Positions 1 to 12,336 of a stretch of 34,630 nucleotides of DNA are shown one piece after another. Numbering within the stretch: the first letter of the stretch is position 1; every line of letters starts with the position of its first letter. Source of the stretch: Xylaria sp. FL1777 (lineage: Eukaryota > Ascomycota > Sordariomycetes > Xylariales > Xylariaceae); assembly GCA_022578965.1 (NCBI GenBank), contig MU400829.1, positions 1-34,630 on the forward strand. The letters are read 5' to 3'. The notes beneath the pieces were generated by a model. The model was not told the origin of the DNA, ran no database searches, and saw only the letters and a program-made list of their open reading frames with translations. The position numbers and the translations under genes were made by a program.

Positions 1-60
1 GAATTATTTAGAATTATTTAGAATTATTTAGAATTATTTAGAATTATTTAGAATTTATTA
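1..60. repeat. 10-bp tandem repeat (GAATTATTTA)n
   Basis: Five exact head-to-tail copies of GAATTATTTA are followed by one degenerate copy (GAATTTATTA). The array is cut by the window start, so its true length is unknown. No link to a telomere is visible. Confidence 0.95.
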
Positions 61-240
61 CATAATAAACTTTAGTACTTTTAGTACTTTTAGTATTACT
101 AAGCTAGTATTTTTAATATTTAATATTAATATTAATACTAAGTAGTACTAAACTAGCGTAATATTAGTACTAAATAATATTAAATTAATTTAGTATTAAT
201 AGTACTAAATACTAAATTAGTAGTACTAATTTTTAACTTT
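61..240. repeat. AGTACT-rich quasi-palindromic stretch
   Basis: Short blocks built around the palindrome AGTACT, such as TTTAGTACTTTTAGTACTTT and TAGTACTAAA, recur many times without a fixed period. It adjoins the 10-bp array and is probably degraded low-complexity or minisatellite DNA. No coding potential is seen. Confidence 0.5.
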
Positions 241-3200
241 GTTAATTTTTATTGCTACTAATTTAGCTTTATGTATTTATATAATAAGCTTATTTTTAAA
301 AATATTGTTAGTTTTTTTTAACTTTTGGTTTTTAATAAACTAAGCAGTTTTAGCTTTTATGTATATATTATGTTAAATAAACACTTTATTTAAAATATAA
401 TTACTATTATTTGCTTAGGTTTTTTATAAGTTAAACTTAATAATAATTAATTTAGCTTTTAGTTTTTTTGCTTTTTTAGCTATTTTAATAACTTAGTTTT
501 TTAAAAAAAAACGCATATTAATAATATACTTAAAGCTATATTTTTATATATTTTAAGCTAAATAGTTATAAGTTATAGCAGTTATGTTTTATATTTTAAA
601 TTTATAAAAAAAAGTAATTAAGTGTTTTTTTGTTTTTTTAATAAAAACATTTTTAGTTATAAGCTTATTATACTTTAGCTAAGCTTTTATTTTATAGCTA
701 GTAAATAAAGCAAAATATATAGCAAGTATGCTTTATAAAATAGTTTAATTTATATAAATGTTATTAAAGCGCTTTTAAAAGTCCTTTTTTTTGTTATTTT
801 TAAACATTTTGTTAATATAGCAAAGTTACTTAAATTAGTTTATTAAGCAAACCTTGCTATTAAAGTACACAAAAAAGTTTTTGCTAAATATGTTTTTATA
901 GTTAATTATGTTATTTTTATTGTTTTTATTAAAAAACCTAAAAGTATAAGTTTTAGTTATTTGTTTATTATATTTAGCTAAAAGCAAAAGTTGTTTAAAA
1001 GTTTATTTTATTTTGCTATTTAGCTAAAATAGTTTTGTTTAAAGGTTTAATTTACATAATAAGTTATTTAAAAAGCAAATATACTTTAAGGCTTTTTTAG
1101 CTGCTTTTTTATTTTTAGCTATAGTAATAACTATAATTATAGTTTAGTTTAGTTTTTTTTAATAAAAATTAGAGTTTTTTTAAACTATATTAAACAAAGT
1201 AAAATATTGTAATAGTAATAATACTAAAAATATAATGCAAAAAACTAACTATATTTTATATTGTAAAAAAATATTTTACTTAAAGAAAAAAAAGAAAAAA
1301 AAAAACTACTTTATATATTTTTAATAGCAATATATAAATAACTTATATAATGTTTGCATAGCTTACTTATAGCAACTATTTATTATACCTTTAATAGGAT
1401 CAATAAAACAATAAGCTATATATAAGCTATTATGTGCTCTTTTTTTATAAGGTATATATTTAACACTTTAATGTAATATAGCTATAGCTTTAGCTATAAA
1501 TAAGCTATAACTTTAATAAACTAGCAAGCTATAGCTTTAGCTATAAGTAAGCTATAAGCTATTATATTTACTAATTTTTATAACTTTAAAAAAATCTTTT
1601 ATATATTTAAAGCTTATAAAAAATCTTAGTTTTTTTAAATATTATTTAAAGTTTTAATATAAAATGTTTTTTTTTAATTTATAAATAAAGCTATACTTAT
1701 AAATATAATAATTATTTTTATTATATTTTTAATGAATAGTTTTTTTTACTAAATAAAATTTTTTTAATTTTATTTATTATAAAAAATTAAAAAATTATTT
1801 GCTTTATTTTTATTTTTTAAAGTTATATTTATTTTTTTATAAATATTTAAAAGTTATAATATTAATATTAAACATTTGCTTTTTTAATAAGTTTATATTA
1901 ATTTTATAATATTATAATGCTTATAATTTTCAATTAACTAATTAAATATATTAATTTTGCAGTTCTTTTAGCATTTTTTTTAGTTTTTTTTTATAATTGC
2001 TATATTTTTTTACTTTAACTTTAGCTTTTATATTTATTTAATAATATTATTTATATTTTAATTATAAATAAAATATTAAGTTAACTTTATTTACTACTTT
2101 TTAATAATAACTATTTTAATAATTAATATAATTATATTAATAATTAGCTTAATAATATTAATAACAATATATAAAAACTTATTAAAGTTATAATTATATA
2201 AATAATTAACTTTTTTTAAGCTTTTTATGCTTTTTTTGTTTTTTTAAAGTAAAGATTTAGCTTAGATTTTTTATTAATTTAGTTATTTAATATTTTATAA
2301 AAGTTTTTATAAAATATTTTATTTAAATTATTATATAATTTTTTAAAAAACTTTATTATTTTATTAATAATATTTTCATTTAGTTTTTTAAACAAACTTT
2401 AAATAAATTAAAAATTAAAGTAATAATTTCTTTAAGCTTTAATATTTTTAGCATATATTTAATACTAAAAAAAGTAAGTTTTAAAATTAATAAAATATAT
2501 AGCTTTTAAATAAGCTTTAAAATCTTATAATATAATAATAGTAAACTTATTTTGCTTAAAGTTTTAAAACTTAAACTTTTCTTTAAGTAATTTATAAGCT
2601 TTTGTTTAAAATAAGCAATTTTTTAGTATTATTTTTAGTATTTTTTTGTTTAAAAAATATAATAATAAATAAAAACCTGTTTAATATTATTAATGTTTTT
2701 AAAGCGTTTTATATAAAAAAAAGCATTTAAATTGTTTAGCTATTTATTTATTTTTAATTTATTAAATAATAAATATTTGTTTAGTTTTAAATTAAAAAAT
2801 ATAAATAATAGCTTTATTTTAGCATTATATTTATTATTAAAATAGCTTAAACTAAATAAAGTTGTTTTAATATTTTTTAAAAATAATAAGCTAATTATTT
2901 TTATTTTTTTTGTTTATAAGTAGTTTTAATGTTTTTTATATATTAAAATAAAAAGATTTAATAATTTTTTATAGCTAAATTACTTAACTAAGCTATAATT
3001 TTTAAACTTTTAAATTATATAATAAAACAAAATAAAGTTTATATAAAAATAATCAAAAAAATAAGCTATAAAAAATAATAAAAATAAACTAAATAAAAAT
3101 ATAAGTTTAAAAAAAAAAGTATAAAATATTAAAGATTTTTAAATATTTTAAGTATTTAAGGTTTTTTATGTTATTTTTTTAGACTTTTTTTTAAAAAAAT

Positions 3201-4613
3201 TTAATAATTTTTTTTATTTATGTTTATAAAAACTATTAGCTTATTTTTTATAGCTTTTTAAGTTTTTTTTTAAATGTTTTTATATTTTTGTTTTTTATTT
3301 ACTTTTATTTTTTTGTGTACTTTATAATATTTAGTTTTTTTGTTTTTTAATTTAGCTTGCTTTGCTTTATATAAGTTTTATTAAGTAAGCTTTATTTTTT
3401 TATAGCTTTTTACTTATAAAAATAACATGCTTTTTTTTTTAAAGCTTTTTTATTTAATAATAAATGTTAAAAAAAAAATTACTATACTTTATGCAAAGTT
3501 TTTAAATAATAGTTAGCTTACACTTAAAAAAGCTTGCTTTTTATTTTTAATAAAAAACTATATTAGCTTAAAAAACAAAGTATATTTTTAATAGTTAAAA
3601 GCTTTATATATTAATATATAAACTTAAATTTATTTAGTATAAAAAAGCATTAAATTCGCTTATATTATAGCTTTTAAAAGTTTTAATAACTTTTATTTTT
3701 TTTTAGGCTTATTTTTTGATTTTTTTTGTTTATATAAAAGCAATTATGCTTTTTTTTTTATAAAGCACTAGTTTTTTAATAAAAGTTTTTTCTTTTTAAC
3801 CTTTTAAGGGTTTTTAATAAAAAACTTTTTAGCTATATTATTTTAAAAATTATATTAGCATTTTAATACTTAATTATTATTTTGCTAAAAAAAATAAAAA
3901 CGCTTTATAAGCTAAATTAAAAAAAACAGTTTAATATTTTTATATGTTTGTTTTAAGCTTTATTAATTAAAAGCTGCTAGCTTAAATGTTTATTGCTAAT
4001 TATAATTAAACTGCTTATATTAAACAAGTTTTGCTTATTATTAATTAAAGCAACTAAATATAATATATTATAACTTGCTTATAAAAATTATAACAATTAA
4101 TAAATAAATAAATTAAATATATAAATTAGCAATAATAAATTATTTATTTGTTAATTTTATAATATTATTTATAGTAAATAAAAAATTAAGCTTTATTAAA
4201 AACACTAATAAAATAAAGCAATATAATTATGCAAAATTTACTATAGTACTTTAATTATAAAAAAATAAATTATAACTTATATATTTAAGCAATTAAGTTA
4301 TATATAAATTAAAAAATTAAACAATTAATTAAAAAGCTATTTAATAATACAAATAAAGCAATTATAGCAATTTTTTATTATATTATATATAATAGTTAAA
4401 TTTATATTTTAACGTTTAATATAATACTTATATTTTTATTTTTATTATATAACTTAGCTTAAACTTACTTTAATTAGCTAGTTAGCTTATTTAATTACTT
4501 TACTTTACTTTATTATTAAAAAGAATAAAAAAATAAAAAGTAATTTTATATAATACTTTATAATTATTAAGCTAAACTATTATAATTATTATAAATAAAT
4601 ATTTTATAATATT
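241..4613. other. Gene-free, heavily AT-enriched relic sequence
   Basis: No open or recognisably degraded gene can be identified here. G and C are rare and sit mostly in GpC steps (AGCT, GCTT, TGCA), as in the transposon relics elsewhere in the window, so this is most likely older RIP-altered repeat DNA. On the minus strand between about 3700 and 2200 some stretches read as Lys/Asn/Ile-rich peptide broken only by TAA/TAG, for example KLNENIINKIIKFFKKLYNN near 2390-2320, which suggests a dead coding element. I cannot assign a family and found no terminal repeats or duplications bounding it. Confidence 0.5.
1480..1557. repeat. Two direct copies of a 31-bp AGCTATA-rich unit
   Basis: The segment starting at 1480 (AGCTATAGCTTTAGCTATA followed by AATAAGCTATAA) recurs at 1527 with a single A/G difference, an offset of 47 bp. 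The unit is internally quasi-palindromic. It is probably a local duplication in degraded DNA; no function is evident. Confidence 0.8.
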
Positions 4614-4630
4614 TATATATTAATAATAGC
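4614..4630 (+). repeat. Target-site duplication, left side of 2.19-kb element copy 1
   Basis: TATATATTAATAATAGC (17 bp) here recurs exactly at 6824-6840, flanking the element. A duplication this long points to target-primed reverse transcription rather than LTR integrase (4-6 bp) or Tc1/pogo insertion (TA). Confidence 0.8.
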
Positions 4631-6823
4631 CACTTATAACATACTAAAAAAGCAAACAAATTTTTAACTAAGCTACTAATTATTATACAACCTAAAAAAA
4701 GCACGTAAAATAGCTTGATAAGTTTTAAATATAAAAAGGCTTAGCTATTATAATATAGCTAAAGAACTAATTAAGTTGTAAGCAGCTATAAAAACACAAA
4801 AACAAAGGCTTTTAAATACAAAGCAAAAACGGCTAAGCATTAATATTAGCTTTTTTTTAAGCTAAAAAAGGTTTATTATAACTATAAAGCAAAAGCTAAA
4901 ACATTTGTTATAAAGCTATTTATTATTTATAGTTTTAAAAAGGCTGCTTATTATAAGTTTACGTTTATAAACTTTAAAATAAAGCATAATATAATAAAAT
5001 ACTAAAAATAATAACACAAAATTATAAATATAAAACTATAAAAATTAAAAAGCATACATTATAAAAAAGCAAAGCAATTAAGCAACTTTATTAGCTATTA
5101 AACACTAAAATTTTATTAAAACTTCTAGTTATTAAATATATAATAATATTAACTTTTAAAAGTTATATAAATACTTTTTAATTAGCTTATTTATATAGAA
5201 CTTCTGGTTTTTTTACTTATTATAGCTTTTTTTGCTTTTTTAATTACAACTTAAAGTTATATACTAGCTATAAATATAGCTTAAATATTTTTATTAGTAC
5301 AAAAATAACGCGTAGCTATGCAAGCTTTAATAAACAATTAAAGTTTTTTATTAATTTTTTTAAGCTAAAAAATAATTAGCAGTACTTAAAATTAAAAAAA
5401 CTTTAATAATTAAAATAAACATAAAATAAAGCTTAAAAACGTACAAATATTAATATAGTTAAAAATACTTATAAAACTATAATTACTACTTTTAGTGCTT
5501 ATTTTGCTTTTTTTATATTATAAGCATTTAATAAACTTACTAATAATATTATAAGCATAAAAATTATTAATATTTTTATATAATTAGCATAAAAAAATAA
5601 TAATAAAAAATATATAATATACTACTATAATATAAATAATATAATAATAATATAGCTTAAGCATTTTAGCATGCTTAATAAATATAAATTTTAAAGCTAT
5701 TAATAATACTTTAGCGCAAAGCACTAAAGCATTTATTTTTATTTTAAAAATTAGCATTATAACAAAAAAGCATAACAACAAACAGTTATAAAAGCTTAAA
5801 CTATATAGTAACAAGCTATTAATTACTTTATTTAATACTATAAATTAAATAGCTAATAAAAACTGCAGCAAAATAACTTATAACTTTAAATATATAAGCT
5901 TAATATTAATTAATATATATATTTAAGCTAAGCTAATTAAAAATATATATTATAAAAAGCATAGCAGCTATAATAAAATAAATTTTTATATAACTATAAT
6001 ACATTAATAACTAATTATATTATAAACTAGGCATTTTAATATATTAAAGCAAACATAAGCTAAGCATATAATAATAATAATAATAAAAGTAATAAAATTA
6101 ATAATTAAAAAAGAAAAAAATTAGCATAAATAGTTAAATAAAATAACTTACTATTTATTGCTACTTTATACTGCTTAATATATAAGCTATTTATAAGCTA
6201 TGCTTATTTAGTAAGCTTATTATAAAAAGCATAAAAATAGCTTAAAAAATAAATATATAAATAGTAAACTAAAAAATAATAAGCAATTAATTTTGCTTAT
6301 AACTTAGTTATAACTTAGTTATAAAAAAGCTAATATAACAAAAAACTAGCAGTAATATTAAAGTAAACAAACTATAATGCATTAATAATATAATAAAAAA
6401 AAGTTTAAAAAAAAACTAAAAAAAAAAGCAGCACATTTAGCTAAATAAGTACTAAAACTAAAAAAACTGCTATAAATAGCATAAAGCAAGCAATAATACT
6501 AAAGCAAGCAAACTATAAAGCAAAAAAAATATAAAAAAAAAAGAATTATAAAATAACTACATAAAAGTGCATATACTTAATTAATAGCATAATATAAATA
6601 AATAAATAACCTAAAAGCAAAAAAGTAAAAAACAAAGCACTTAATAAAATTATAGCAAAACTAGTACAACTTAAAAGTAAATATAAAATGTTTTTACTTA
6701 GCTACTAAAAAAAAAATAAGCTGCTTATAGCTTGCTTTTAATCCAAAAGCACAGTTTTTACTTATATATATAAAAAATAAAAACTAGCATAGCTAGTAAG
6801 CTATTAGCTTAAGTAATACAATA
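4631..6823 (+). mobile_element. 2.19-kb retroposed element, copy 1 (RIP-degraded)
   Basis: This element is nearly the reverse complement of 7817-10010. Its 5' end (CACTTATAACATACTAAAAA) matches the 5' end of copy 2, and its 3' end is AAGTAATACA at 6811-6820 followed by a short AT tail. It has a 17-bp target-site duplication. The same 5' end in two independently inserted copies suggests both are full length. The plus strand is full of TAA/TAG, yet the 3' third reads as a basic, coiled-coil-like peptide (KKKLKKKAAHLAK near 6409-6450), so a protein was probably encoded. I could not find reverse-transcriptase or transposase motifs. It may be a non-LTR retrotransposon or a non-autonomous derivative that shares a LINE tail. 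Confidence 0.75.
6067..6089. repeat. (TAA)n microsatellite inside copy 1
   Basis: Several consecutive TAA units lie inside the 2.19-kb element. The equivalent place in copy 2 (about 8555-8575) carries a shorter, interrupted ATT run, so the run probably expanded in place. Confidence 0.7.
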
Positions 6824-6840
6824 TATATATTAATAATAGC
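6824..6840 (+). repeat. Target-site duplication, right side of copy 1
   Basis: Exact second copy of the 17-bp sequence at 4614-4630. It lies next to the element's AAGTAATACA-plus-AT tail, which fixes the 3' boundary. Confidence 0.8.
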
Positions 6841-7802
6841 TTTAAAACTTAATGTTAATTAATTTGCTTTTATTTTAAATATATTTTTTTGTTTAATTTA
6901 TATATTTTAATTATTAAAACTATAAAGCTGCAATTTTTTGTTTAAATAATATAAAATTTATGCTTTTTAATGCTATTTAAATATAGTTTAATTAAACTTT
7001 ATTAAAAAATAATAACATAGTTTAAATATAAGTTGCTTATTTAAACAAATTGCTTACTTTTTTATTTAATACATGTATTATATTTTCATAATATAATAAC
7101 TTAATAATAAAACAATGTTTAAATTAAACTAAAAAGCTAGAATTTTTTTGCTTTTAAAGTTATTTAATTATTTAAAAAAATGTTAATTTAACCCGTTTTT
7201 AAAATTTATAAAATTCCTTGTTTAATATTATGTAGCAAAATAAACAAATAAATTATTAAAGCTAAAACACATATTAATAATTATAATTTTAATTTAATTA
7301 AAAAAAAAGTACTTTTTAATTATATTTTTAACTTAAATAATTAAAAATATACTTTTAGTTATAATTTTATAAAAAATATAGCTAATTTGCTTTAAAAGTT
7401 ATATAATATTACTATTATTAGTAAACTATAAATAAATAACTTTATTAAGCACTACTTAAAGCTTAAAACATATTATATACATTAATATAATTATTAAAAA
7501 GCTTTATATAAAAGTTTTACTATAATAAACACATAATTTAAACATTATATATATATAAAAATATAATATAATATTAATAATAATAATATATAAAACTTTA
7601 ATAAAACTAAATTTATAATAAACATTATTTTAAAATTAATAGTAATTATATATGCTAATTAATATAAAAAACAAAAAATAGTATAACTTAGTAATAAAAA
7701 ATAAGCAATAATAATTAAAACAATTAATTTAGCTAATATATTTATTTTATTATTTATTATTTTTTAAAGTATATATTATTTTTAACATTAATATAAAAAT
7801 AT
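6841..7802. other. AT-rich spacer between the two inverted 2.19-kb elements
   Basis: About 960 bp with no recognisable gene or repeat. It is the loop of the inverted pair formed by copies 1 and 2. A few less altered patches remain, such as AACCCGTTTT near 7190. I see no terminal repeat or coding signal. Confidence 0.6.
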
Positions 7803-7816
7803 TAACTTTTTATATA
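7803..7816 (+). repeat. Target-site duplication, left side of 2.19-kb element copy 2
   Basis: TAACTTTTTATATA (14 bp) recurs exactly at 10011-10024. It differs from the copy 1 duplication, so the two inverted copies are separate insertions and not the arms of one duplicated segment. Confidence 0.8.
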
Positions 7817-10010
7817 TATATTGTATTACTTAGGCTAATGGCTTATTAGCTATGCTAGTTTTTATTTTTTATATATATAAATAAAAACTATGCTTATAAG
7901 TTAAAAGCAAGCCATAAGTAGCTTATTTTTTTTTTAGTAGCTAAGTAAAAACATTTTGTATTTATTTTTAAGTTGCATTAGTTTTGCTATAATTTTATTA
8001 AGTGTTTTGCTTTTTATTTTTTTGCTTTTAGGTTGTTTGTTTATTTGCATTATGCTATTAACTAAATATATATACTTTTATGTAGTTATTTTGTAGTTTT
8101 TTTTCTTTTATATTTTTTTTGCTTTGTAGTTTGCTTGCTTTAATATTGCTACTTGCTTTATGTTGCTTGCAGTAGTTTTTTTAGTTTTAGCACTTATTTA
8201 GCTAAATATGCGGCTTTTTTTTTTTAGTTTTTTTTTAAACTTTTTTTTATTATATTGCTAATGCATTATAGTTTGCTTACTTTAATATTACTGCTAGCTT
8301 TTTGTTATACTAGCTTTTTTATAACTAAGTTATAACTAAGTTATAAACAAAGTTTATTGTTTATTATTTTTTAGTTTGCTTTTTATATATTTATTTTTTA
8401 AGCTGTTTTTATGCTTTTTGTAGTAAACTTATTAAATAAGCATAGCTTATAAATAGCTTATATATTAAGCAATATAAAGTAGTAATAAATAATAAGCTAT
8501 TTTATTTAGCTACTTATGCTAATTTTTTTTTTTAACTATTAATTTTATTATTTTTATTACTATTATTATTATATATTTAGCTTATATTTACTTTAATATA
8601 TTAAAGTGCTTAATTTATAATATAATTAGTTATTAATGCGTTATAATTATATAAAAATCTACTTTATTATAATTGCTATGCTTTTTGTAATACATATTTA
8701 TAATTAGTTTAGCTTAAATATATATATTAATTAATATTAAGCTTATATATTTAAAGTTATAAGTTATTTTGCTGCAGTTTTTACTAATTATTTAATTTAT
8801 AGTACTAAATAAAATAACTAATAGCTTGCTATTATATAATTTAAGCTTTTATAATTGCTTGTTATTATGCTTTTTTATTATAATGCTAATTTTTAAAATA
8901 AGAATAAATGCTTTAGTGCTTTATACTAAAGTATTATTAATAGCTTTAAAATTTATATTTATTAAGCATGCTAAAATGCTTAAGCTATATTGCTATTATA
9001 TTACTTATATTATAATAGTATATTATATATTTTTTATTATTGTTTTTTTTATGCTAATTATATAAAAATATTAATAATTTTTATATTTATAATATTACTA
9101 GCAAGTTTATTAAGTGCTTATAATGCAAAAAAAGTAAAATAAGCGCTAAAAATAATAGTTATAATTTTATAAGTACTTTTAACTATATTAATATTTATAC
9201 GTTTTTAAGCTTTACTTTATGCTTATTTTAACTATTAAAGTTTTTTTAATTTTAAGTACTATTAATAGTTTTTTAGCTTAAAAAAATTAATAAAAAACTT
9301 TAATTGTTTATTAAAGCTTACATAACTATACGTTATTTTTGTACTAATAAAGATATTTAAGCTGCATTTATAACTAGTATACAACTTTAAGTTGCAATTA
9401 AAAAAGCAAAAAAAGCTATAGCAAATAAAAAAGCTAAAAATTTTATATAAATAAGCTAGTTAAAAAATATTTATATAACTTTTAAAAGTTAACATTATTA
9501 TATATTTAGTAATTAAAAGTTTTAATAAAATTTTAATATTTAGTAACTAATAAAGTTGCTTAATTGCTTTGCTTTTTTATAATATATGCTTTTTAACTTT
9601 TATAATTTTATATTTATGATTTTATATTGCTATTTTTAGTACTTTATTATATTATGCTTTATTTTAAAGTTTATAAACGTAAACTTATAATAAGCAGCTT
9701 TTTTAAAACTATAAGTAATAAATAGCTTTATAACAAATGTTTTAGCTTTTGCTTTATAATTATAGTAAACTTTTTTTAGCTTAAAAAAAAGCTAATATTA
9801 ATGCTTAGCTATTTTTGCTTTATATTTAAAGGCTTTTGTTTTTATGTTTTTATAGCTACTTATAACTTAATTAGTCTTTTAGCTATATTATAATAGTTAA
9901 GCCTTTTTATATTTAGAACTTATTTAGCTATTTTATGTGCTTTTTTTAAGTTATATAATAATTAGTAGCTTAGTTAAAAATTTGTTTGCTTTCTTAGTGT
10001 GCTACAAGTA
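7817..10010 (-). mobile_element. 2.19-kb retroposed element, copy 2 (RIP-degraded)
   Basis: Near-complete reverse complement of 4631-6823 and almost the same length. On the minus strand it runs from ACTTGTAGCACACTAAGAAA at about 10009 to the tail AAGTAATACAA at 7831-7821. In sampled stretches, differences from copy 1 are mainly transitions. The open frame of about 80 codons on the plus strand in its middle is on the non-sense strand of the element and has a counterpart in copy 1; I take it as a by-product of base composition. As for copy 1, the element class is inferred from its duplications and tail, not from a recognised protein. Confidence 0.75.
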
Positions 10011-10024
10011 TAACTTTTTATATA
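10011..10024 (+). repeat. Target-site duplication, right side of copy 2
   Basis: Exact second copy of the 14-bp sequence at 7803-7816, directly after the element's 5' end (the element is on the minus strand). Confidence 0.8.
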
Positions 10025-11274
10025 ATGAAGTACTAAATATTAGTTTTAATAAATAAACTAATAATATTATTATATTAAAATAAATAAAACATTTTTATAA
10101 TTTTATTAAATTATTATTAAAAAGCAAATATTAAATATTAATGTTAAATTAATATAAAAGTTATATTTTAGTTAAATTTAAGCAATATTATAAAGATTAT
10201 TAAATTATAACTATTATATTATTTTTATATTTATTATATTTAATTTAATTATTTAATATTAAGCTTTATAATATATTAAAGCAAATATATAATTATTAAA
10301 TATTAAAATTTATTAAGTTATATATTAATTATATTATTAAAGCTAAATTTTTCATTGTGTTTAAAAAAGCATATTTAGCTATTTTTATAAAATTAAACAT
10401 TTAAAAAAAATTTAAAAAGTTGAAATTAATTTTCTTGAATTTTTAAGCAATAATTTTAAAGCTAAATATAAAAGTATAAATATTATTATTAAAATTAAAA
10501 GCTTTTAAGCTTTTTATACTTTAAGTTATTTATACGTTAAAAACTTTAATAAAAGTAATTATATAATTAATTTTAATTAAAAAGCAAATTTTTAACTATT
10601 AAAAAAGCTTTTTAACTAAAATTAATATATTAATTAACTAGCTAATAAAAGCAAATCAAATATTAATGCATTAATTTATTTTTGTTAATAAAAAAAACTA
10701 TATTTTTTAAAAAGTAAATAAAGTATTTAATAAGCGCTAAAAAAAAACAAGCATTTATAAAATAAAGAAAGTTTAATTATAAAAAATACTATAAACTAAA
10801 TTTCTTAAAAAAATGCAAAAGCGCTAATATAATCAAAAAAGTTAAAAAATTATAATAATAATAAACAAAGTGTGCTATATTAATATTAATATAAACAATA
10901 TAATAATATTAGCTATAATATAAAAACCTATAAAAAATATAAATTTAATTTTAAATTTAAAATTTAATTAGTTTTTAATAAAATCTTTTATAGTTATAAA
11001 ATTATTAATAATTAAACTTATTATTATAATAAAAAATAAACAATTTACTTAAATAAATAACTTATATATAAACTATATTATATTAAATTTAATTAAGTTA
11101 TAAATTAAAAACATTAAAATGTAAACATAAAACTTATTATATAATAAAGCTTAATAGTATTAAACCTTATTTTTTTAAATATATTATTTATAGCTAAAAG
11201 ATTATATGTTATGTTTTATAAAAAAATCTTAAAAAGTCTAAAAAATTAATTAAATAAAATTTAGCATAATATAA
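10025..11274. other. AT-rich spacer left of the Gypsy element
   Basis: About 1.25 kb with extremely low G+C and no ORF or degraded gene that I can recognise. It holds AT-rich direct and inverted short words only. It is probably older degraded repeat DNA. Confidence 0.5.
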
Positions 11275-11279
11275 AAAAA

Positions 11280-11470
11280 TGTTATAAAAAATATAAAGCA
11301 TTAAAGGTTAAATATAATAGTTAATATATCTTTAGTTTTATAATAAATATTTAATAAAACTAAAGCTTAAAAAAGAAAAAAACTTTTATAAAATAAGTAT
11401 AAAAAAATATTTTATATATATATATAACTTGTAATATATGCTAAAGTACTTAAATAGTTTAGTTATAATA
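11280..11470 (-). repeat. 3' LTR of left Gypsy copy
   Basis: 191 bp matching the other three LTRs in the window. On the minus strand it starts TATTATAAC, where the right copy has TGTTATAAC, and ends in TATAACA at 11280. The TG...CA termini are partly lost by transitions. Confidence 0.9.
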
Positions 11471-11487
11471 ACTATTTCTTTTTTTTT
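11471..11487 (-). promoter_or_regulatory. Polypurine tract of left Gypsy copy
   Basis: On the minus strand an A-rich purine run with one G ends just upstream of the 3' LTR, matching the AAAAAAAAGGGAA tract of the right copy. It is the expected plus-strand DNA primer site; the G's have mostly become A. Confidence 0.6.
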
Positions 11488-11588
11488 AAGCAAGTTGTTT
11501 TTAATTTATATATAAATAAAATTAATTAAAGTAATTAATTTTAAGTATAAATAGTAAAGTAAAATAATATAAAGTAATTAAGCATAAA

Positions 11589-11602
11589 TATAATATATTA
11601 AA
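11589..11602 (+). repeat. Target-site duplication, left side of SINE-like insertion
   Basis: TATAATATATTAAA (14 bp) recurs at 12337-12350. The right Gypsy copy has the empty site at the equivalent place near 28890-28905 (TGTAATATGTTAAA on the minus strand), so the duplication and the insertion are directly confirmed. Confidence 0.85.
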
Positions 11603-12336
11603 GGCCTAGTAATGCAATAATATATGCTTAGCTACTTTTTTCGAAGTTATAGGTTTAAGTTTTGCTTAGTTTATAGTTGCTTTGCTTTAGAGCAAAAGTT
11701 AGTTTGCTTTTAGCTTGGTTTAAACTGCACGCTTGCTGCACTAAAAGCATAAAAATTAAAAGTTAAATAGCTAAGCTAAAAGTTTAAAGACTTTGTTTTT
11801 TTGCTAGTGCAGCAACATAAATAACTAACTTAATATATTAGCTATTATAAAAACAAGCAGTTTTAGCTTTTGCTACTAATGCTATATAAGCATTAGTTTT
11901 TTTATGTAGCAAATAGCTTATATTTTTAGCATAATTAAAACTTAAAGCTTATTACTTAGCGCTAAGCAATTTATAAAAAATATAGCGCTATATAATGCTT
12001 AAAATCTATTTAACACTATATTATTTATAGCTTATAAAACTTAAAGCTAGCAAAAAAGCGCTTTTACTACTAATTAACAAAAAACCTTTTTGTTAACACG
12101 TTAATTTTTATACTTTTATATTATAAAGCAAAAGCATTGCTAATTTAGCATATAAAATTTAAAAGCAAAATATTATATAAAAAAAGCAGCAAATTAATAA
12201 AATCTGTAGTAAAACTATTGCATATTTTACATATATAAGTAGTTTTTGCCCCAAAAAAGGTTTTCACTTATATAAAGTTTTATTAAATAGCTACTAGTAT
12301 AGCTAACAAGCCGTTTATTCAAGTAATACAAATTAT
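11603..12336 (+). mobile_element. SINE-like element nested in the left Gypsy copy
   Basis: A 734-bp insertion present in the left Gypsy copy and absent from the right one, with a 14-bp target-site duplication. The 3' end (about 12260-12330, ending AAGTAATACAA plus an AT tail) matches the tails of the 2.19-kb elements and of the relic ending at 31685, while the body is unrelated to them. The 5' end GGCCTAGTAATGCAATAATA resembles a tRNA gene start: a candidate A box at 11607 and GGTTTAAGTTT at 11652-11662, which is the B box GGTTCRANTCC with C changed to T, at the 45-bp spacing usual in tRNA genes. I could not fold a convincing cloverleaf, and 734 bp is long for a SINE. No protein is encoded. 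It is less AT-saturated than the Gypsy sequence around it. Confidence 0.7.
11607..11662 (+). promoter_or_regulatory. Possible RNA polymerase III internal promoter (A and B boxes)
   Basis: TAGTAATGCAA at 11607 stands where a tRNA A box would be and GGTTTAAGTTT at 11652 where the B box would be. The B box fits the consensus if RIP-type C-to-T changes are allowed. The A box match is loose. Confidence 0.4.

Noticed and set aside
5584..5814. Open frame of 76 codons on the minus strand, with a near-identical one at 8826-9065 on the plus strand
   Set aside because: The similarity only reflects that both lie in inverted copies of the 2.19-kb element. The frames are on its non-sense strand, are Leu/Ile/Phe-rich from composition, and have no domain or start context.
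4631..6823. 2.19-kb element as a pogo/Fot1-type DNA transposon, suggested by a basic coiled-coil-like end
   Set aside because: Pogo elements duplicate only TA and have terminal inverted repeats. Here duplications are 14-17 bp and I see no inverted termini.
7822..7831. TGTATTACTT read as the TG start of an LTR
   Set aside because: No second copy of the same sequence lies at the other end of the element, and the target duplication is too long for LTR integration. Read on the other strand it is a 3' tail.
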